NCBI GenBank assembly: GCA_041920565.1
Contig: JBHGXS010000071.1
Location: forward strand, 9,611 to 73,610
Reading direction: 5' to 3'
Length of the DNA stretch: 64,000 nt
DNA from: JAGHKQ01 sp041920565
Lineage (GTDB): Bacteria; Bacillota; Bacilli; Bacillales; Bacillaceae_G
This document shows, in pieces, positions 49,944 to 58,312 of the stretch (position 1 is its first letter; every line of letters starts with the position of its first letter). Made by a program: the position numbers and the translations under genes. The notes under the pieces were generated by a model that saw nothing but the letters and a program-made list of their open reading frames with translations, did not search any database and was not told the DNA's origin.

Positions 49944-50870
49944 TTACTTTAATAATGGCAGCGGCAATTGTCCTTCTATTTCAATGGTTTTCCCATCTGT
50001 TACAAATTCGACATCCCCATGTTTCGCTGTCGAAAAAATCCGGATGCCGTATTTTCGAAGGCGCTTCCTCACTACTTGATGAGGATGACCGTACGGATTA
50101 TGTTTTTGATAAGAAATGACCGCAAATTGAGGATGGACGGAATGTAAAAATGATTTGGATGTAGAAGTGTATGAGCCATGATGCCCCACTTTCAATACAT
50201 CAGCATGCACATCGTATTTTTTTATAATCAGTTCTTCCGTAGCTGTATCTGCATCTCCCATCAATAAAAAATCCGCATGTTTATAGCGCATTTTCAAAAC
50301 AATGGACGCTTCATTGTTTTGCTCCTTCGCTTTTCCGTTATTTAATACTTGAATGGCAACGGTCGGATCGATCGGTAAATATTGACCTTCTTTCGCAAAA
50401 ATAAACGGAATGTTCCGCTTTCGGATCGTCCGGATATATTCCAAATAAGTATAAGAATTATAGCGTTTTCCACTATCCAGCACCATGCGAATGGGCACTT
50501 GCTGCAGCACGGTAATTAAACCGCCAATATGATCGATATCCGGATGCGTGCTGACCACTAAATCGATCCCTCCAATTCTCTTTTCTTCAAGCTTACGGAC
50601 TACCGCTTCTCCTGCTTCATGAGGGCCGCCGTCAATTAAAATGGTTTTTCCATTCGGTAATACAATAAGTGTACAATCTCCTTGACCGACATTTAAAAAC
50701 GTAACAGATAATTTAGGAGAGTAGTCTCGATAATATTGCGGCTTTGCTTCATATTGAAAAGACGGAATGGTATGTACAGGAAAGTCCTGTTTGGCAAACG
50801 TGCTCGCTGCTAAACAGAAGCAAAGGAAAGAAAACATGCAAGGGACGAAGACCATCCGCACATACTTCAT
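49944..50870 (-). CDS. Secreted or anchored ComEC/Rec2-like metallo-beta-lactamase protein
   Basis: This 308-residue protein begins MKYVRMVFVPCMFSFLCFCL, a signal or anchor, after AAAAAAGGAGAAATAAAG; the longer frame was rejected. The domain matches the C-terminal hydrolase of ComEC: LSVTFLNVGQGDCTLIVLPN, LIDGGPHEAG, STHPDIDHIGGL (metal ligands), FLLMGDADTATEE and VLKVGHHGSYTS. The ComEC channel parts are absent. It may be an extracellular nuclease or phosphodiesterase; the activity is not proven. Confidence 0.8.
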   Translation of the reverse strand: MKYVRMVFVPCMFSFLCFCLAASTFAKQDFPVHTIPSFQYEAKPQYYRDYSPKLSVTFLNVGQGDCTLIVLPNGKTILIDGGPHEAGEAVVRKLEEKRIGGIDLVVSTHPDIDHIGGLITVLQQVPIRMVLDSGKRYNSYTYLEYIRTIRKRNIPFIFAKEGQYLPIDPTVAIQVLNNGKAKEQNNEASIVLKMRYKHADFLLMGDADTATEELIIKKYDVHADVLKVGHHGSYTSTSKSFLHSVHPQFAVISYQKHNPYGHPHQVVRKRLRKYGIRIFSTAKHGDVEFVTDGKTIEIEGQLPLPLLK

Positions 50871-50934
50871 CTTTATTTCTCCTTTTTTCTGTTTAGTATG
50901 GCTTACTCTCCCATATTCAATGTACTCATATAAG

Positions 50935-50966
50935 AAAAAGCTCGGGCATAATGCCCAAGCTTTCAT
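50935..50966. terminator. Rho-independent terminator after scpB
   Basis: AAAGCTTGGGCA / TGCCCGAGCTTT stem, 3-base loop, T-rich on the minus strand downstream of scpB. Confidence 0.8.
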
Positions 50967-51026
50967 AAATCATCCCGTATAAAACTTCATTCATTGGATA
51001 TTTATGTTTGTTGTTATCTGGATTTT

Positions 51027-51602
51027 CTATTCTAGCTCCCGCAAGGAATCAAAGAAAAGATCTGCTTCTTGTTCGCTTTCTTCCTCAACCTGGTCCGGAA
51101 GCGGCGGCAATTCCTCTAATGTTTGCAATCCAAAATGCTCCAAAAACTCTTTGGTCGTTCCGTATAAAATCGGCCGCCCCGTTCCTTCTGCACGCCCCAC
51201 TTCTTTTATGAGCAAACGGGACATCAATGTTTGCAAGGCTTTATCTGTTTTTACCCCTCGGACTTCTTCAATTTCCGCTCTCGTAATCGGCTGACGGTAT
51301 GCTATGATGGCCAACGTTTCTAATGCTGCTTGCGACAAATTAGAAGAAGTTGGCGTCTCAACGAGCTTTTTATAATATCGGGAATGTTCTTTTCGCGTTG
51401 CCAGCTGGTAGGCGTCCGCATATTGAACAATTTGAAAGCCGCGTCCTTCCCGACTGTAATCGTCTTGTAATTCTTCTATCAAGGACAAGGCTTCTTCTGT
51501 ATTGATTTCCAGTACCTGTGCAATTTGCTGTACTTGCAAACCTTCATCTCCTGCTACAAACAGGAGCCCTTCTGCAATCGCTTTTAATTCTCGGCGCTCC
51601 AA
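51027..51602 (-). CDS. scpB: Segregation and condensation protein B
   Basis: ScpB (191 aa) is the winged-helix dimer of the SMC-ScpA-ScpB condensin needed for chromosome segregation. Seen: AIAEGLLFVAGDEGLQVQQI (about 8-27), the second winged helix LSQAALETLAIIAYRQPITR then AEIEEVRGV and RAEGTGRPILYGTT. An acidic tail follows, EEESEQEADLFFDSL. Overlaps scpA by 19 bases. Confidence 0.95.
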   Translation of the reverse strand: MERRELKAIAEGLLFVAGDEGLQVQQIAQVLEINTEEALSLIEELQDDYSREGRGFQIVQYADAYQLATRKEHSRYYKKLVETPTSSNLSQAALETLAIIAYRQPITRAEIEEVRGVKTDKALQTLMSRLLIKEVGRAEGTGRPILYGTTKEFLEHFGLQTLEELPPLPDQVEEESEQEADLFFDSLRELE

Positions 51603-52360
51603 CTATCTTCGTACTCCTTCCTTTGTCTAAATAAGAAAATTTCATCAAAATTTCGTTCTTGTTCAATTTCAATTTCCTTTTTCTTTATCAGCTCTAACAC
51701 GGCCAGAAACGTGACGACGATCGTATCTCGGTCTTCATATGGAAATAGATCAAAAAAGCTTTTCCGACCGCCAAACCGGTTCAATTCTTTAATAATTTCG
51801 TCCATTCGTTTTTCAATGGAAATTTCTTGGCGAGTGATTTTTGTCTGCACCGGCTTTTGCAGCTTTTTACGTCTCATTAATTTCTGAAACGCAGCCAGCA
51901 TATCGTAAAGCGTGACATCAGCCGGCATTCTTGCGTCTCCTTCCTCTTTTTCAAACGGCCCAATCTCAAGAGGGGGCCTTGTAAATACATGTGAACGTTC
52001 TTCTTCACGTTCCCTCAATTCGCTTGCTGCTTGCTTATATTTTTTATACTCTAATAAGCGCTGCATCAATTCTTCACGAGGGTCCTCTTCTATCTCAACA
52101 CCGAACCCGTCTTCCAACAGCTCTTCTTCTTGCTTTGGCAGCAGCATTTTGCTTTTGATCGCCAAGAGCGTAGCCGCCATCACTAAAAATTCACTGGCTA
52201 CGTCAAGCTCCAATTCCTTCATTGTGTGTATGTAAGCCAAGTATTGCTCGGTAATTTCCGCTACGGGAATATCATATATATCAATTTCGTACCGATTGAT
52301 TAAATGCAGCAATAAATCCAACGGTCCTTCAAACGCATCTATTTTTACGTTATACTGCAC
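51584..52360 (-). CDS. scpA: Segregation and condensation protein A
   Basis: ScpA (258 aa) is the kleisin bridging SMC heads. Start is GTG (VQYNVKIDAFEGPLDLLLHL) after GGTGGGATGTTTT; the longer in-frame ORF lacks a ribosome site. N-terminal helix NRYEIDIYDIPVAEITEQYL is followed by an acidic linker and the C-terminal winged helix DTIVVTFLAVLELIKKKEIE. Part of the scpA-scpB operon, as usual in Bacillus. Confidence 0.95.
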   Translation of the reverse strand: MQYNVKIDAFEGPLDLLLHLINRYEIDIYDIPVAEITEQYLAYIHTMKELELDVASEFLVMAATLLAIKSKMLLPKQEEELLEDGFGVEIEEDPREELMQRLLEYKKYKQAASELREREEERSHVFTRPPLEIGPFEKEEGDARMPADVTLYDMLAAFQKLMRRKKLQKPVQTKITRQEISIEKRMDEIIKELNRFGGRKSFFDLFPYEDRDTIVVTFLAVLELIKKKEIEIEQERNFDEIFLFRQRKEYEDSWSAEN

Positions 52361-52553
52361 AAAACATCCCACCAATTTTTTTCTGTAACATTTTAAGTAT
52401 AGTGCATACGCTCGGACTATCCAATATGATTTTAATTTTAGTAAGAAATTTGAAGCGGACAAACGGAAAAATAGTCATCTGCCCACGCATCTGCCCACGA
52501 CCTACATATGATAAGAATGTAATCAGCACACAACTTGTAGGAGGTTAAAAACT

Positions 52554-52649
52554 ATGGGACACACTGAAGGATATTACGGCGGATTTGCTTTAATCGTGGT
52601 GCTTTTCATTTTATTAATCATCGTTGGCGCAGCTTGCGTTTGCTGGTAA
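52554..52649 (+). CDS. YjcZ-family sporulation peptide
   Basis: This 31-residue peptide is MGHTEGYYGGFALIVVLFIL then LIIVGAACVCW: the YjcZ signature of a short Gly/Tyr head with GGFALIVVLFILLIIVG and a Cys end. YjcZ-like peptides are sporulation-expressed and membrane-associated. GTAGGAGG precedes the ATG and a strong terminator follows. Confidence 0.9.
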   Translation: MGHTEGYYGGFALIVVLFILLIIVGAACVCW

Positions 52650-52656
52650 GCCTTCG

Positions 52657-52684
52657 GCGGCCGGGATTTCCGGCCGCTTATTTT
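52657..52684 (+). terminator. Rho-independent terminator
   Basis: GCGGCCGG / CCGGCCGC GC-rich stem with TTATTTT tail after the YjcZ peptide. Confidence 0.85.
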
Positions 52685-52716
52685 ATGTTACAATAAAAAA
52701 AAGGAGGATAGAACGA

Positions 52717-53238
52717 ATGTATCCGCAAGCTTACATAGAGTATTTACTGCAGTTTCATTGTCATCGTGATTATTTTGAATGTCATGAAATATTAGAAGAA
52801 CATTGGAAAGAAGACCCTCCAAAACAGAGAAAGCTATACTGGGTCGGCTTAATTCAAATTGCCGTATCGCTTTATCATCAGCGCAGAAAAAACTTCAACG
52901 GGGCAGAACGGATGATGAAGAGCGCTGTTTCCATCCTGGAACAGGAACGGCAAGCAGTCGAACAGCTAGGCTTAAATCATGGTCAGCTTTGCCAAGCGTT
53001 GAAGGAACGCCTCCATCAAATCCAACGCAAAGAGCCGTACAGGAGCATCAACTTGCCGATTGAAGACTCAACCCTGCTTGAAATCTGCAGACAGCAATGC
53101 AAAGACAGCCAATTAACTTGGGGACAGGAAAGCGATATGACGAATGAATACCTTCTTCACAAACATACACGGCGCGACCGAAGCAATGTCATTCAGGAAC
53201 GGCTGAAGCAAATAGAAATAAAAAAAAGAAAACAGTAA
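52717..53238 (+). CDS. ypuF: DUF309-family protein YpuF
   Basis: This 173-residue protein starts at MYPQAYIEYLLQFHCHRDYF after AAAGGAGGATAGAACGA. The DUF309 signature is seen: ECHEILEEHWKEDP (about 19-32), then LYWVGLIQIAVSLYHQRRKN (about 38-57). A basic tail KKRKQ follows. Function is unknown; in Bacillus it lies beside scpAB and ribT as here. Confidence 0.85.
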   Translation: MYPQAYIEYLLQFHCHRDYFECHEILEEHWKEDPPKQRKLYWVGLIQIAVSLYHQRRKNFNGAERMMKSAVSILEQERQAVEQLGLNHGQLCQALKERLHQIQRKEPYRSINLPIEDSTLLEICRQQCKDSQLTWGQESDMTNEYLLHKHTRRDRSNVIQERLKQIEIKKRKQ

Positions 53239-53247
53239 AGAAAACTT

Positions 53248-53282
53248 GACTGGCGACAAGCCTTTAGGTGCAGGCGCCAGTC
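53248..53282 (+). repeat. Inverted repeat after ypuF
   Basis: GACTGGCG / CGCCAGTC 8-bp arms around 19 bases, 10 bases after the ypuF stop; it may be its terminator, though the T run is poor. Confidence 0.5.
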
Positions 53283-53301
53283 TTAGTTACCTTTTAAAAA
53301 C

Positions 53302-53340
53302 AAAAAGACTTCATTTGCCAAGCAAATGAAGTCTTTATTA
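53302..53340. terminator. Rho-independent terminator of ribT
   Basis: AAGACTTCATTTGC / GCAAATGAAGTCTT stem with A and T runs, overlapping the ribT stop. Confidence 0.85.
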
Positions 53341-53709
53341 TAAACTGATTTTATTTTGTTCCGTCTCTTGACACTTTTCGTAAAATGCAGTCGTATATTC
53401 ATTCCCGCATACCGTTACACCGGGCATCATACCGCGAAGCTCGTTTACCATCTTTGTTCCGATTCCGGCATGACGATGGGACGGTGTAACGCAAATATGC
53501 TGAATTTCCACGATTCCGTCTTCTTTTTTGACAGTTCCGATAATGCCTAAAACATCGTCTTCTTCTTTCCACAAATACAGCTGCCAATTTTGATTGGTTT
53601 CGTATTCTTTAATGGTTGCCTGCAGTTTTTTTATCTCTTTTTCCGTCGGCATAAACGAAAGAAGACCCATTGCAATTTTTTCGTAGTTTTTCTTAAATCG
53701 AATTAGCAT
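53338..53709 (-). CDS. ribT: GNAT-fold protein RibT
   Basis: This 123-residue protein closely follows B. subtilis RibT: MLIRFKKNYEKIAMGLLSFM, YLWKEEDDVLGIIG, IQHICVTPSHRHAGIGTKMV (acetyl-CoA loop) and AFYEKCQE. RibT is a GNAT of unclear target, encoded with the riboflavin operon in several bacilli. Here no rib genes or FMN riboswitch lie beside it; instead a 34-residue membrane peptide precedes it by 16 bases. Confidence 0.9.
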   Translation of the reverse strand: MLIRFKKNYEKIAMGLLSFMPTEKEIKKLQATIKEYETNQNWQLYLWKEEDDVLGIIGTVKKEDGIVEIQHICVTPSHRHAGIGTKMVNELRGMMPGVTVCGNEYTTAFYEKCQETEQNKISL

Positions 53710-53725
53710 ATAAGATTATCCCTTC

Positions 53726-53830
53726 TTATCGAAAAAACTTTCCTATTAAAGTTAGCAAGTAAAGAAAAGCTACAGCCGCGACAATCATCATCAATATTGT
53801 TTCTTGTTTTCTGCCTTTATCATTGCTCAA
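53726..53830 (-). CDS. 34-residue membrane peptide upstream of ribT
   Basis: A TTG start behind AGGAGTGCTGATTTCA encodes LSNDKGRKQETILMMIVAAV then AFLYLLTLIGKFFR: a polar basic head and one membrane helix. It ends 16 bases before ribT on the same strand and is likely co-transcribed. Family not recognised. Confidence 0.55.
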   Translation of the reverse strand: MSNDKGRKQETILMMIVAAVAFLYLLTLIGKFFR

Positions 53831-54163
53831 ATGAAATCAGCACTCCTGATTGAACGTAAGATTGAATTTGTATCTATTCTACACCATTTTTTCATGAGTG
53901 AGAAGAAATAGTTTCCGTAAAATACCGTTCTTATTGTCAGCTGGTGCTCAATTTTCTTATCGACAACCGAAACGGAGCAAACAAACACAAATGATAAAGG
54001 ATTTGCGGACAGTAGTCAAATGGTAATATTTTTTCATATTTACTATATATGCTTGGGTAATTTGTTTTGTTCAACATTATTTTGCTCCCATTTTAAAAAG
54101 GAATCCGCTTACACTGTGCAGAATCCTTTCCTTTAAAGAAAAAATTTTCATGGGGGTACAGAT
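53831..54163. other. 333-bp gene-free region
   Basis: Between the ribT unit and the divergent MaoC-like gene nothing coding is visible. An imperfect hairpin (AAAGGAATCCGC near 54098 with AATCCTTTCC near 54121) precedes the MaoC-like gene and could be a leader structure or old terminator. Confidence 0.4.
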
Positions 54164-54535
54164 ATGAAAGCTGGGACAGTAATATGCTTTGAACGGACAT
54201 TTACAAAAGAAGAGGTGCTGCAATTTGCAGAGCTTTCCGGCGACAAAGGATATCATCATATGGTGCCGGATGAACAAGGGAGATATATGCTTCATGGTCT
54301 TTTGACAGCCACATTGCCGACCAAAATAGGAGGAGATCATAATTTTATCGCACGCGATATCACGTTCACCTTTCTTCGCCCGGTATTCACCGGGGACACC
54401 ATCCGCTGCGAAGTAACAGTAGATGAAACTGAGCCTTCAAACGGGCGTCTTAACGTCGCATCCTCCTTTATATGCATCAATCAGCATGGAAAAGAAGTGC
54501 TGAAGGGGACTTTTAAAGGAATCATTTTGCAATAA
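54164..54535 (+). CDS. MaoC-like hotdog-fold protein
   Basis: This 123-residue protein begins MKAGTVICFERTFTKEEVLQ (typical MaoC start), with AELSGDKGYHH (about 23-33), HGLLTATLPTKIGG and ITFTFLRPVFTGDTIRCEVT (about 65-84). The usual catalytic Asp/His hydratase motif (GDxNPxH) reads SGDKGYHHMV here, so a hydratase or thioesterase on acyl-CoA/acyl-ACP is possible but uncertain. Good GGGGG ribosome site. Confidence 0.75.
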   Translation: MKAGTVICFERTFTKEEVLQFAELSGDKGYHHMVPDEQGRYMLHGLLTATLPTKIGGDHNFIARDITFTFLRPVFTGDTIRCEVTVDETEPSNGRLNVASSFICINQHGKEVLKGTFKGIILQ

Positions 54536-54536
54536 G

Positions 54537-54566
54537 AAAAGAGAGGCTGATCACGCCTCTCTTCCT
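54537..54566. terminator. Bidirectional terminator
   Basis: AAGAGAGGC / GCCTCTCTT stem between the MaoC-like gene and the convergent cyclophilin. Confidence 0.85.
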
Positions 54567-54572
54567 GCTGCA

Positions 54573-55028
54573 TTAAAATTTATCCTCTGTGTTAGATTCA
54601 TCAAACACGCGAACTTCTTTCATCACATCGCCTTGTCTCATTTTTAACACCGTGTCCATACCGCTCGTCACTTCTCCAAATACAGTATGTACTCCGTCTA
54701 AATGAGGCTGAGGCTCATGAACGATGAAAAATTGGCTTCCACCTGTATCTCTTCCGGCATGCGCCATGGAAATAGCACCAACTTTATGACGGTGCGGATT
54801 TCCTTCTGTTTCACATTTAATAGTGTAACCTGGCCCACCTGTGCCATTTCCATAAGGGCACCCTCCTTGTGATACAAATCCTGGGATAACACGGTGGAAT
54901 GTCAATCCATCATAGAAGCCTTGTCGTGCTAATTTCTCAAAGTTTTCTACTGTGCCAGGCGCTTCTTTTGCAAATAATTTAAATTCGATTTTTTCGCCGT
55001 TTTCCATTAATATGTATCCTTTTTTCAT
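54573..55028 (-). CDS. ppiB: Cyclophilin-type peptidyl-prolyl isomerase
   Basis: This 151-residue cytosolic cyclophilin is complete: FYDGLTFHRVIPGFVSQGGC (catalytic Arg), GPGYTIKCE, GAISMAHAGRDTGGSQFFIV and HLDGVHTVFGEV. It catalyses cis-trans isomerisation of proline peptide bonds. Length and position near the spoVA/ypuA/ribT region agree with B. subtilis PpiB. AAGGAGGTTACATAG precedes the ATG. Confidence 0.93.
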   Translation of the reverse strand: MKKGYILMENGEKIEFKLFAKEAPGTVENFEKLARQGFYDGLTFHRVIPGFVSQGGCPYGNGTGGPGYTIKCETEGNPHRHKVGAISMAHAGRDTGGSQFFIVHEPQPHLDGVHTVFGEVTSGMDTVLKMRQGDVMKEVRVFDESNTEDKF

Positions 55029-55080
55029 CTATGTAACCTCCTTATATTACTCTTGTCCATAATAGCATATTTTTGCTTGA

Positions 55081-55120
55081 AAACAAAAACAAAGGCAGAG
55101 CCATTACAGCCCTGCCACAT
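55081..55120 (-). terminator. Rho-independent terminator
   Basis: GGCAGGGC / GGCTCTGCC-type hairpin on the minus strand followed by a T-rich tail, downstream of the YycO-like gene. Confidence 0.6.
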
Positions 55121-55165
55121 AGGTATTATGCAGGTATTTTTTATTATTGCTGTTCTTGTTCATCT

Positions 55166-55756
55166 TTATTCTCTGCCCACCAGCTCAAACAACGGCACAA
55201 CCCGATCATCCTTTGCTATGTCTTCCGGATACAAAAACCCGCCGCTGCTTACTTGGAATGTAATGCCGATTTTCTTCAAGCACTCCTCAATTAACTCTGA
55301 ACAAATATACTCTTGATCGTCCTTATGCTTTCCGATTCCAAGCGCAATGCGAGACACGATACGAGCAATTTCATCCTTGTCATAGTTGCGATTCAAGAGG
55401 TCTAATCCTGTTCCAATCATCTCGTGTAATTCCTCTTGTTTTGCATTCTCAATATCTTTATGACGGGCAATATAGATGGTTCCATTATAGGGTTTGTTTG
55501 TGTTCTCGTAATTCTGTAAGTAATGAGATACAGGCACAACGCGTACTCCATCATCCTCCACACTCTCTAACATCATTATTCGATTATTCCAATGAAAAAC
55601 GAGACCGATATGACTGAACATGGAGCCTGAAAATTTTTGAATGACCTTACTAACCATATAATTGCCTGAGCAAAATAACAAATCACCTGTTTGTATGTGT
55701 GTTTTTGCTTGTGTGTAAGCAAGTTTTTGTACACCCATAAATTTGTTTGTTGCCAT
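55166..55756 (-). CDS. YycO/YiiX-like permuted NlpC/P60-fold hydrolase
   Basis: This 196-residue protein has the permuted papain-like signature: HIQTGDLLFCSGN, FSHIGLVFHWN (catalytic His) and later EYICSELIEECLKKIGI (catalytic Cys). Such proteins may cleave amide or ester bonds of cell wall or lipids. There is no signal peptide. The start is the second ATG (MATNKFMGV), which is properly spaced from AAGGGGG. Confidence 0.75.
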   Translation of the reverse strand: MATNKFMGVQKLAYTQAKTHIQTGDLLFCSGNYMVSKVIQKFSGSMFSHIGLVFHWNNRIMMLESVEDDGVRVVPVSHYLQNYENTNKPYNGTIYIARHKDIENAKQEELHEMIGTGLDLLNRNYDKDEIARIVSRIALGIGKHKDDQEYICSELIEECLKKIGITFQVSSGGFLYPEDIAKDDRVVPLFELVGRE

Positions 55757-55908
55757 GCTCATTCCCCCTTATTTTACATAGTTGGCTAAAAATATTGCTT
55801 TTCCTCTAAAAATAGGAAAATCCATCTAAAGTCTGATGACAAAGCATAAAAATATACTATAATAAGTTTGTTGCCCCACAAATTTATAGATAAAAGGAGC
55901 GATATTCG

Positions 55909-56775
55909 TTGAAAACGAAATTGATGGCGTTTCTTCTTGTACTAGCCGCCTTGTTCATCCCGACGTCAGCGTTTGCGGATGCGGTGGAAGGAGAAACCAT
56001 TGTAACGCTTGGAGAGAACTTGACTGAACAGCAAAAGCAGCAAATATTAGAAGAGATGGAAGCGCCTAAAGATGCGCAAATGATTACCGTAACCAATGCC
56101 GAAGAACATAAATATTTGGGACAATACGTTCCGAAAGCACAAATTGGGACAAAGGCACTGTCTTCGTCCATGATTACGTATACAAAAAAAGGATCGGGCT
56201 TAGTCGTCCAAACACGAAATATTACATGGGTAACAGAAGCAATGTATACGAATGCTTTAATTACAGCTGGCCTTAAGGATGCGAATATTTACATCACAGC
56301 GCCGTTCAAAGTATCCGGCACTGCTGCATTAACAGGTATTATGAAGGCTTACGAAGTATCCGCAGATAAAACCATTCCGGAAGACGTCAAACAAGTGGCG
56401 AACCAAGAGATGGTAGAAACAGCAAAGCTTGGAGATCAAATCGGTTCCGATAAAGCCGTTCAGCTCATTACTGCGGTAAAAGAGGAGATTGCAAAAAATC
56501 CACCGCAAACTACGGAAGATTTACGCGCGCTGATTCAAAAGCTCGCTGACCAGCTAGGCATTTCATTAACATCAGATCAGTTAAACAACTTGGTTACCCT
56601 ATTTGAGAAAATGAAAGATTTAAATATTGACTGGAACCAAGTAGGCGATCAGCTGAACAAAGCAAAGGATCAAATTGCTGCTTTCATCAACTCTGAAGAA
56701 GGACAAAACTTTATTGATAAATTAAAATCCTTCTTCTCAAGCCTATTTGACTTTATCGTATCTCTCTTTAAATAA
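55909..56775 (+). CDS. ypuA: DUF1002-family secreted protein YpuA
   Basis: This 288-residue exported protein has a signal peptide MKTKLMAFLLVLAALFIPTS ending AFA-DAVEG. The DUF1002 domain is seen: VTLGENLTEQQKQQILEEME, EEHKYLGQYVPKAQIGTKAL, SSSMITYTKKGSGLVVQTRN and TAALTGIMKAYE. A helical C-terminus follows. Start is TTG after AAAAGGAGCGATATTCG. Function unknown; YpuA is near spoVA in several bacilli. Confidence 0.9.
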   Translation: MKTKLMAFLLVLAALFIPTSAFADAVEGETIVTLGENLTEQQKQQILEEMEAPKDAQMITVTNAEEHKYLGQYVPKAQIGTKALSSSMITYTKKGSGLVVQTRNITWVTEAMYTNALITAGLKDANIYITAPFKVSGTAALTGIMKAYEVSADKTIPEDVKQVANQEMVETAKLGDQIGSDKAVQLITAVKEEIAKNPPQTTEDLRALIQKLADQLGISLTSDQLNNLVTLFEKMKDLNIDWNQVGDQLNKAKDQIAAFINSEEGQNFIDKLKSFFSSLFDFIVSLFK

Positions 56776-56779
56776 CAGA

Positions 56780-56812
56780 GAAAGCCGCGCTCACAAGAGC
56801 GCGGCTTTTTTA
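56780..56812. terminator. Bidirectional terminator between ypuA and spoVAF
   Basis: AAAGCCGCGCTC / GAGCGCGGCTTT stem, 4-base loop, T run; overlaps the spoVAF stop. Confidence 0.9.
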
Positions 56813-58312
56813 CCCATTGCTGCCTGTCTGGCGGCGGACATTATGAGGATGAACGATGCTGGGCCGCATCTTGTCTCCCGTAACAGTCGGACGAATGAGA
56901 ATTCGCATAAGCGCTCCCCCATCAAACGGGAGAAACGGCCATAAGTATGGGGTTTGCAGACATCGAATAGAAGCTGCATAAAGGAATACCAGTGTAGTTG
57001 CGACAATAAATCCCATTTCATGAAAAAGCGCCGTTGCTAAAATGACAACCATTTTGGCGATTTTATTTGCTAATCCAAGTTCATAGCTAGGGGTAGCGTA
57101 GGCTCCGATTCCAGATACCGCTGAATACAAAATTACTTCCGGTACAAACAACCCTACTTCAATTGCAATTTGTCCGATTAACACCGCAGAAATTAAACCG
57201 AGTGAGGTAGACAACGATGTTGGCGTATGGATTGATGCCATTCGTAAAAATTCAATTCCGATTTCGGCAAAAATAATTTGCAAGAAGATCGGTAAGTTTG
57301 TTACTTCATTTGGCCCGATAAAAGCAAGCTTCGGCGGAAGCAAAGACGGATCAAAAACGAATACAAGCCAGAGCGGAAGCAAAAATAATGATGATATAAT
57401 CCCGGTAAAACGAACCCAACGTTGAAGTGTGCCGACTGCCGGATTTTGACGATACTCTTCCGCGTGCTGCACATGATGAAAGTAAGTCGTCGGTGTAATC
57501 ATGACGCTTGGCGATGTATCCACAATAATCAAAACGTGACCTTCTAACAAATGAGTAGCCGCTACGTCGGGACGTTCCGTGTAACGGACAAGCGGAAACG
57601 GATTGTATCCTTGCTTCACCAGAAACTCTTCTAACGTTTTATCGGCCATCGTTAATCCGTCAATATCAATGCTTTCCAGCTCTTTTTTTATGATTTTGAT
57701 TAAATCAGGATCTGCCACATCCTCTATGTAGGAAATACATATATCGGTTTTTGAACGCTGCCCGACACGAACAATTTCGTTGCGCAGGCGCTCATCGCGA
57801 ATTCGTCTGCGAATTAATGCCGTATTGACGATAATGTTCTCAGTGAATCCGTCGCGTGCCCCGCGCACCACTTTTTCCGTATCCGGCTCTTGCGGCGCAC
57901 GTCCCGGGTAGCTCCGTACATCAATGACAAATGCTTTCTCTTCTCCTTCCACAAACATGACGATGAGTCCGGAAAGCACCTGTAAAATGACATCTTCCAT
58001 ATTATCGACTTTGCTTAATTGCTGATGTACGAGACGATTTTCAATAATGTCAATCGTATTGCTGCCCGGCCGTTCAAAATCATTAGTGTCCACAATCTCT
58101 TCAAGAATTTGAATGATATAGGCCGTGTCACATAATCCATTGACATACAGAACGGCAATATCCCGATCCAACACCATCATTTTACGTACGCCGATATCGA
58201 ATGTAACTCCAATACCCAATCGTTGTTTTACATAATTTTCATTGTCGCTGATAAACGTCGAAATGGGGATTTTAATCTGTTCTTTCTGTTTCTGCTTTTG
58301 TTTCTGAGCCAT
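56810..58312 (-). CDS. spoVAF: Stage V sporulation protein AF (GerA-like)
   Basis: SpoVAF (500 aa) is a GerA-type spore membrane protein: DRDIAVLYVNGLCD (about 50-63), YPGRAPQEPDTEKVVRGARD, GFTENIIVNTALIRRRIRD, then four to five membrane segments (about 290-470) with the PxxxPxxxE-type NEVTNLPIFLQIIFAEIGIE. It acts with the SpoVA channel in dipicolinate release during germination. Start ATG follows AGGAGTGGCTATT. It overlaps spoVAEA by 41 bases. Confidence 0.95.
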   Translation of the reverse strand: MAQKQKQKQKEQIKIPISTFISDNENYVKQRLGIGVTFDIGVRKMMVLDRDIAVLYVNGLCDTAYIIQILEEIVDTNDFERPGSNTIDIIENRLVHQQLSKVDNMEDVILQVLSGLIVMFVEGEEKAFVIDVRSYPGRAPQEPDTEKVVRGARDGFTENIIVNTALIRRRIRDERLRNEIVRVGQRSKTDICISYIEDVADPDLIKIIKKELESIDIDGLTMADKTLEEFLVKQGYNPFPLVRYTERPDVAATHLLEGHVLIIVDTSPSVMITPTTYFHHVQHAEEYRQNPAVGTLQRWVRFTGIISSLFLLPLWLVFVFDPSLLPPKLAFIGPNEVTNLPIFLQIIFAEIGIEFLRMASIHTPTSLSTSLGLISAVLIGQIAIEVGLFVPEVILYSAVSGIGAYATPSYELGLANKIAKMVVILATALFHEMGFIVATTLVFLYAASIRCLQTPYLWPFLPFDGGALMRILIRPTVTGDKMRPSIVHPHNVRRQTGSNG

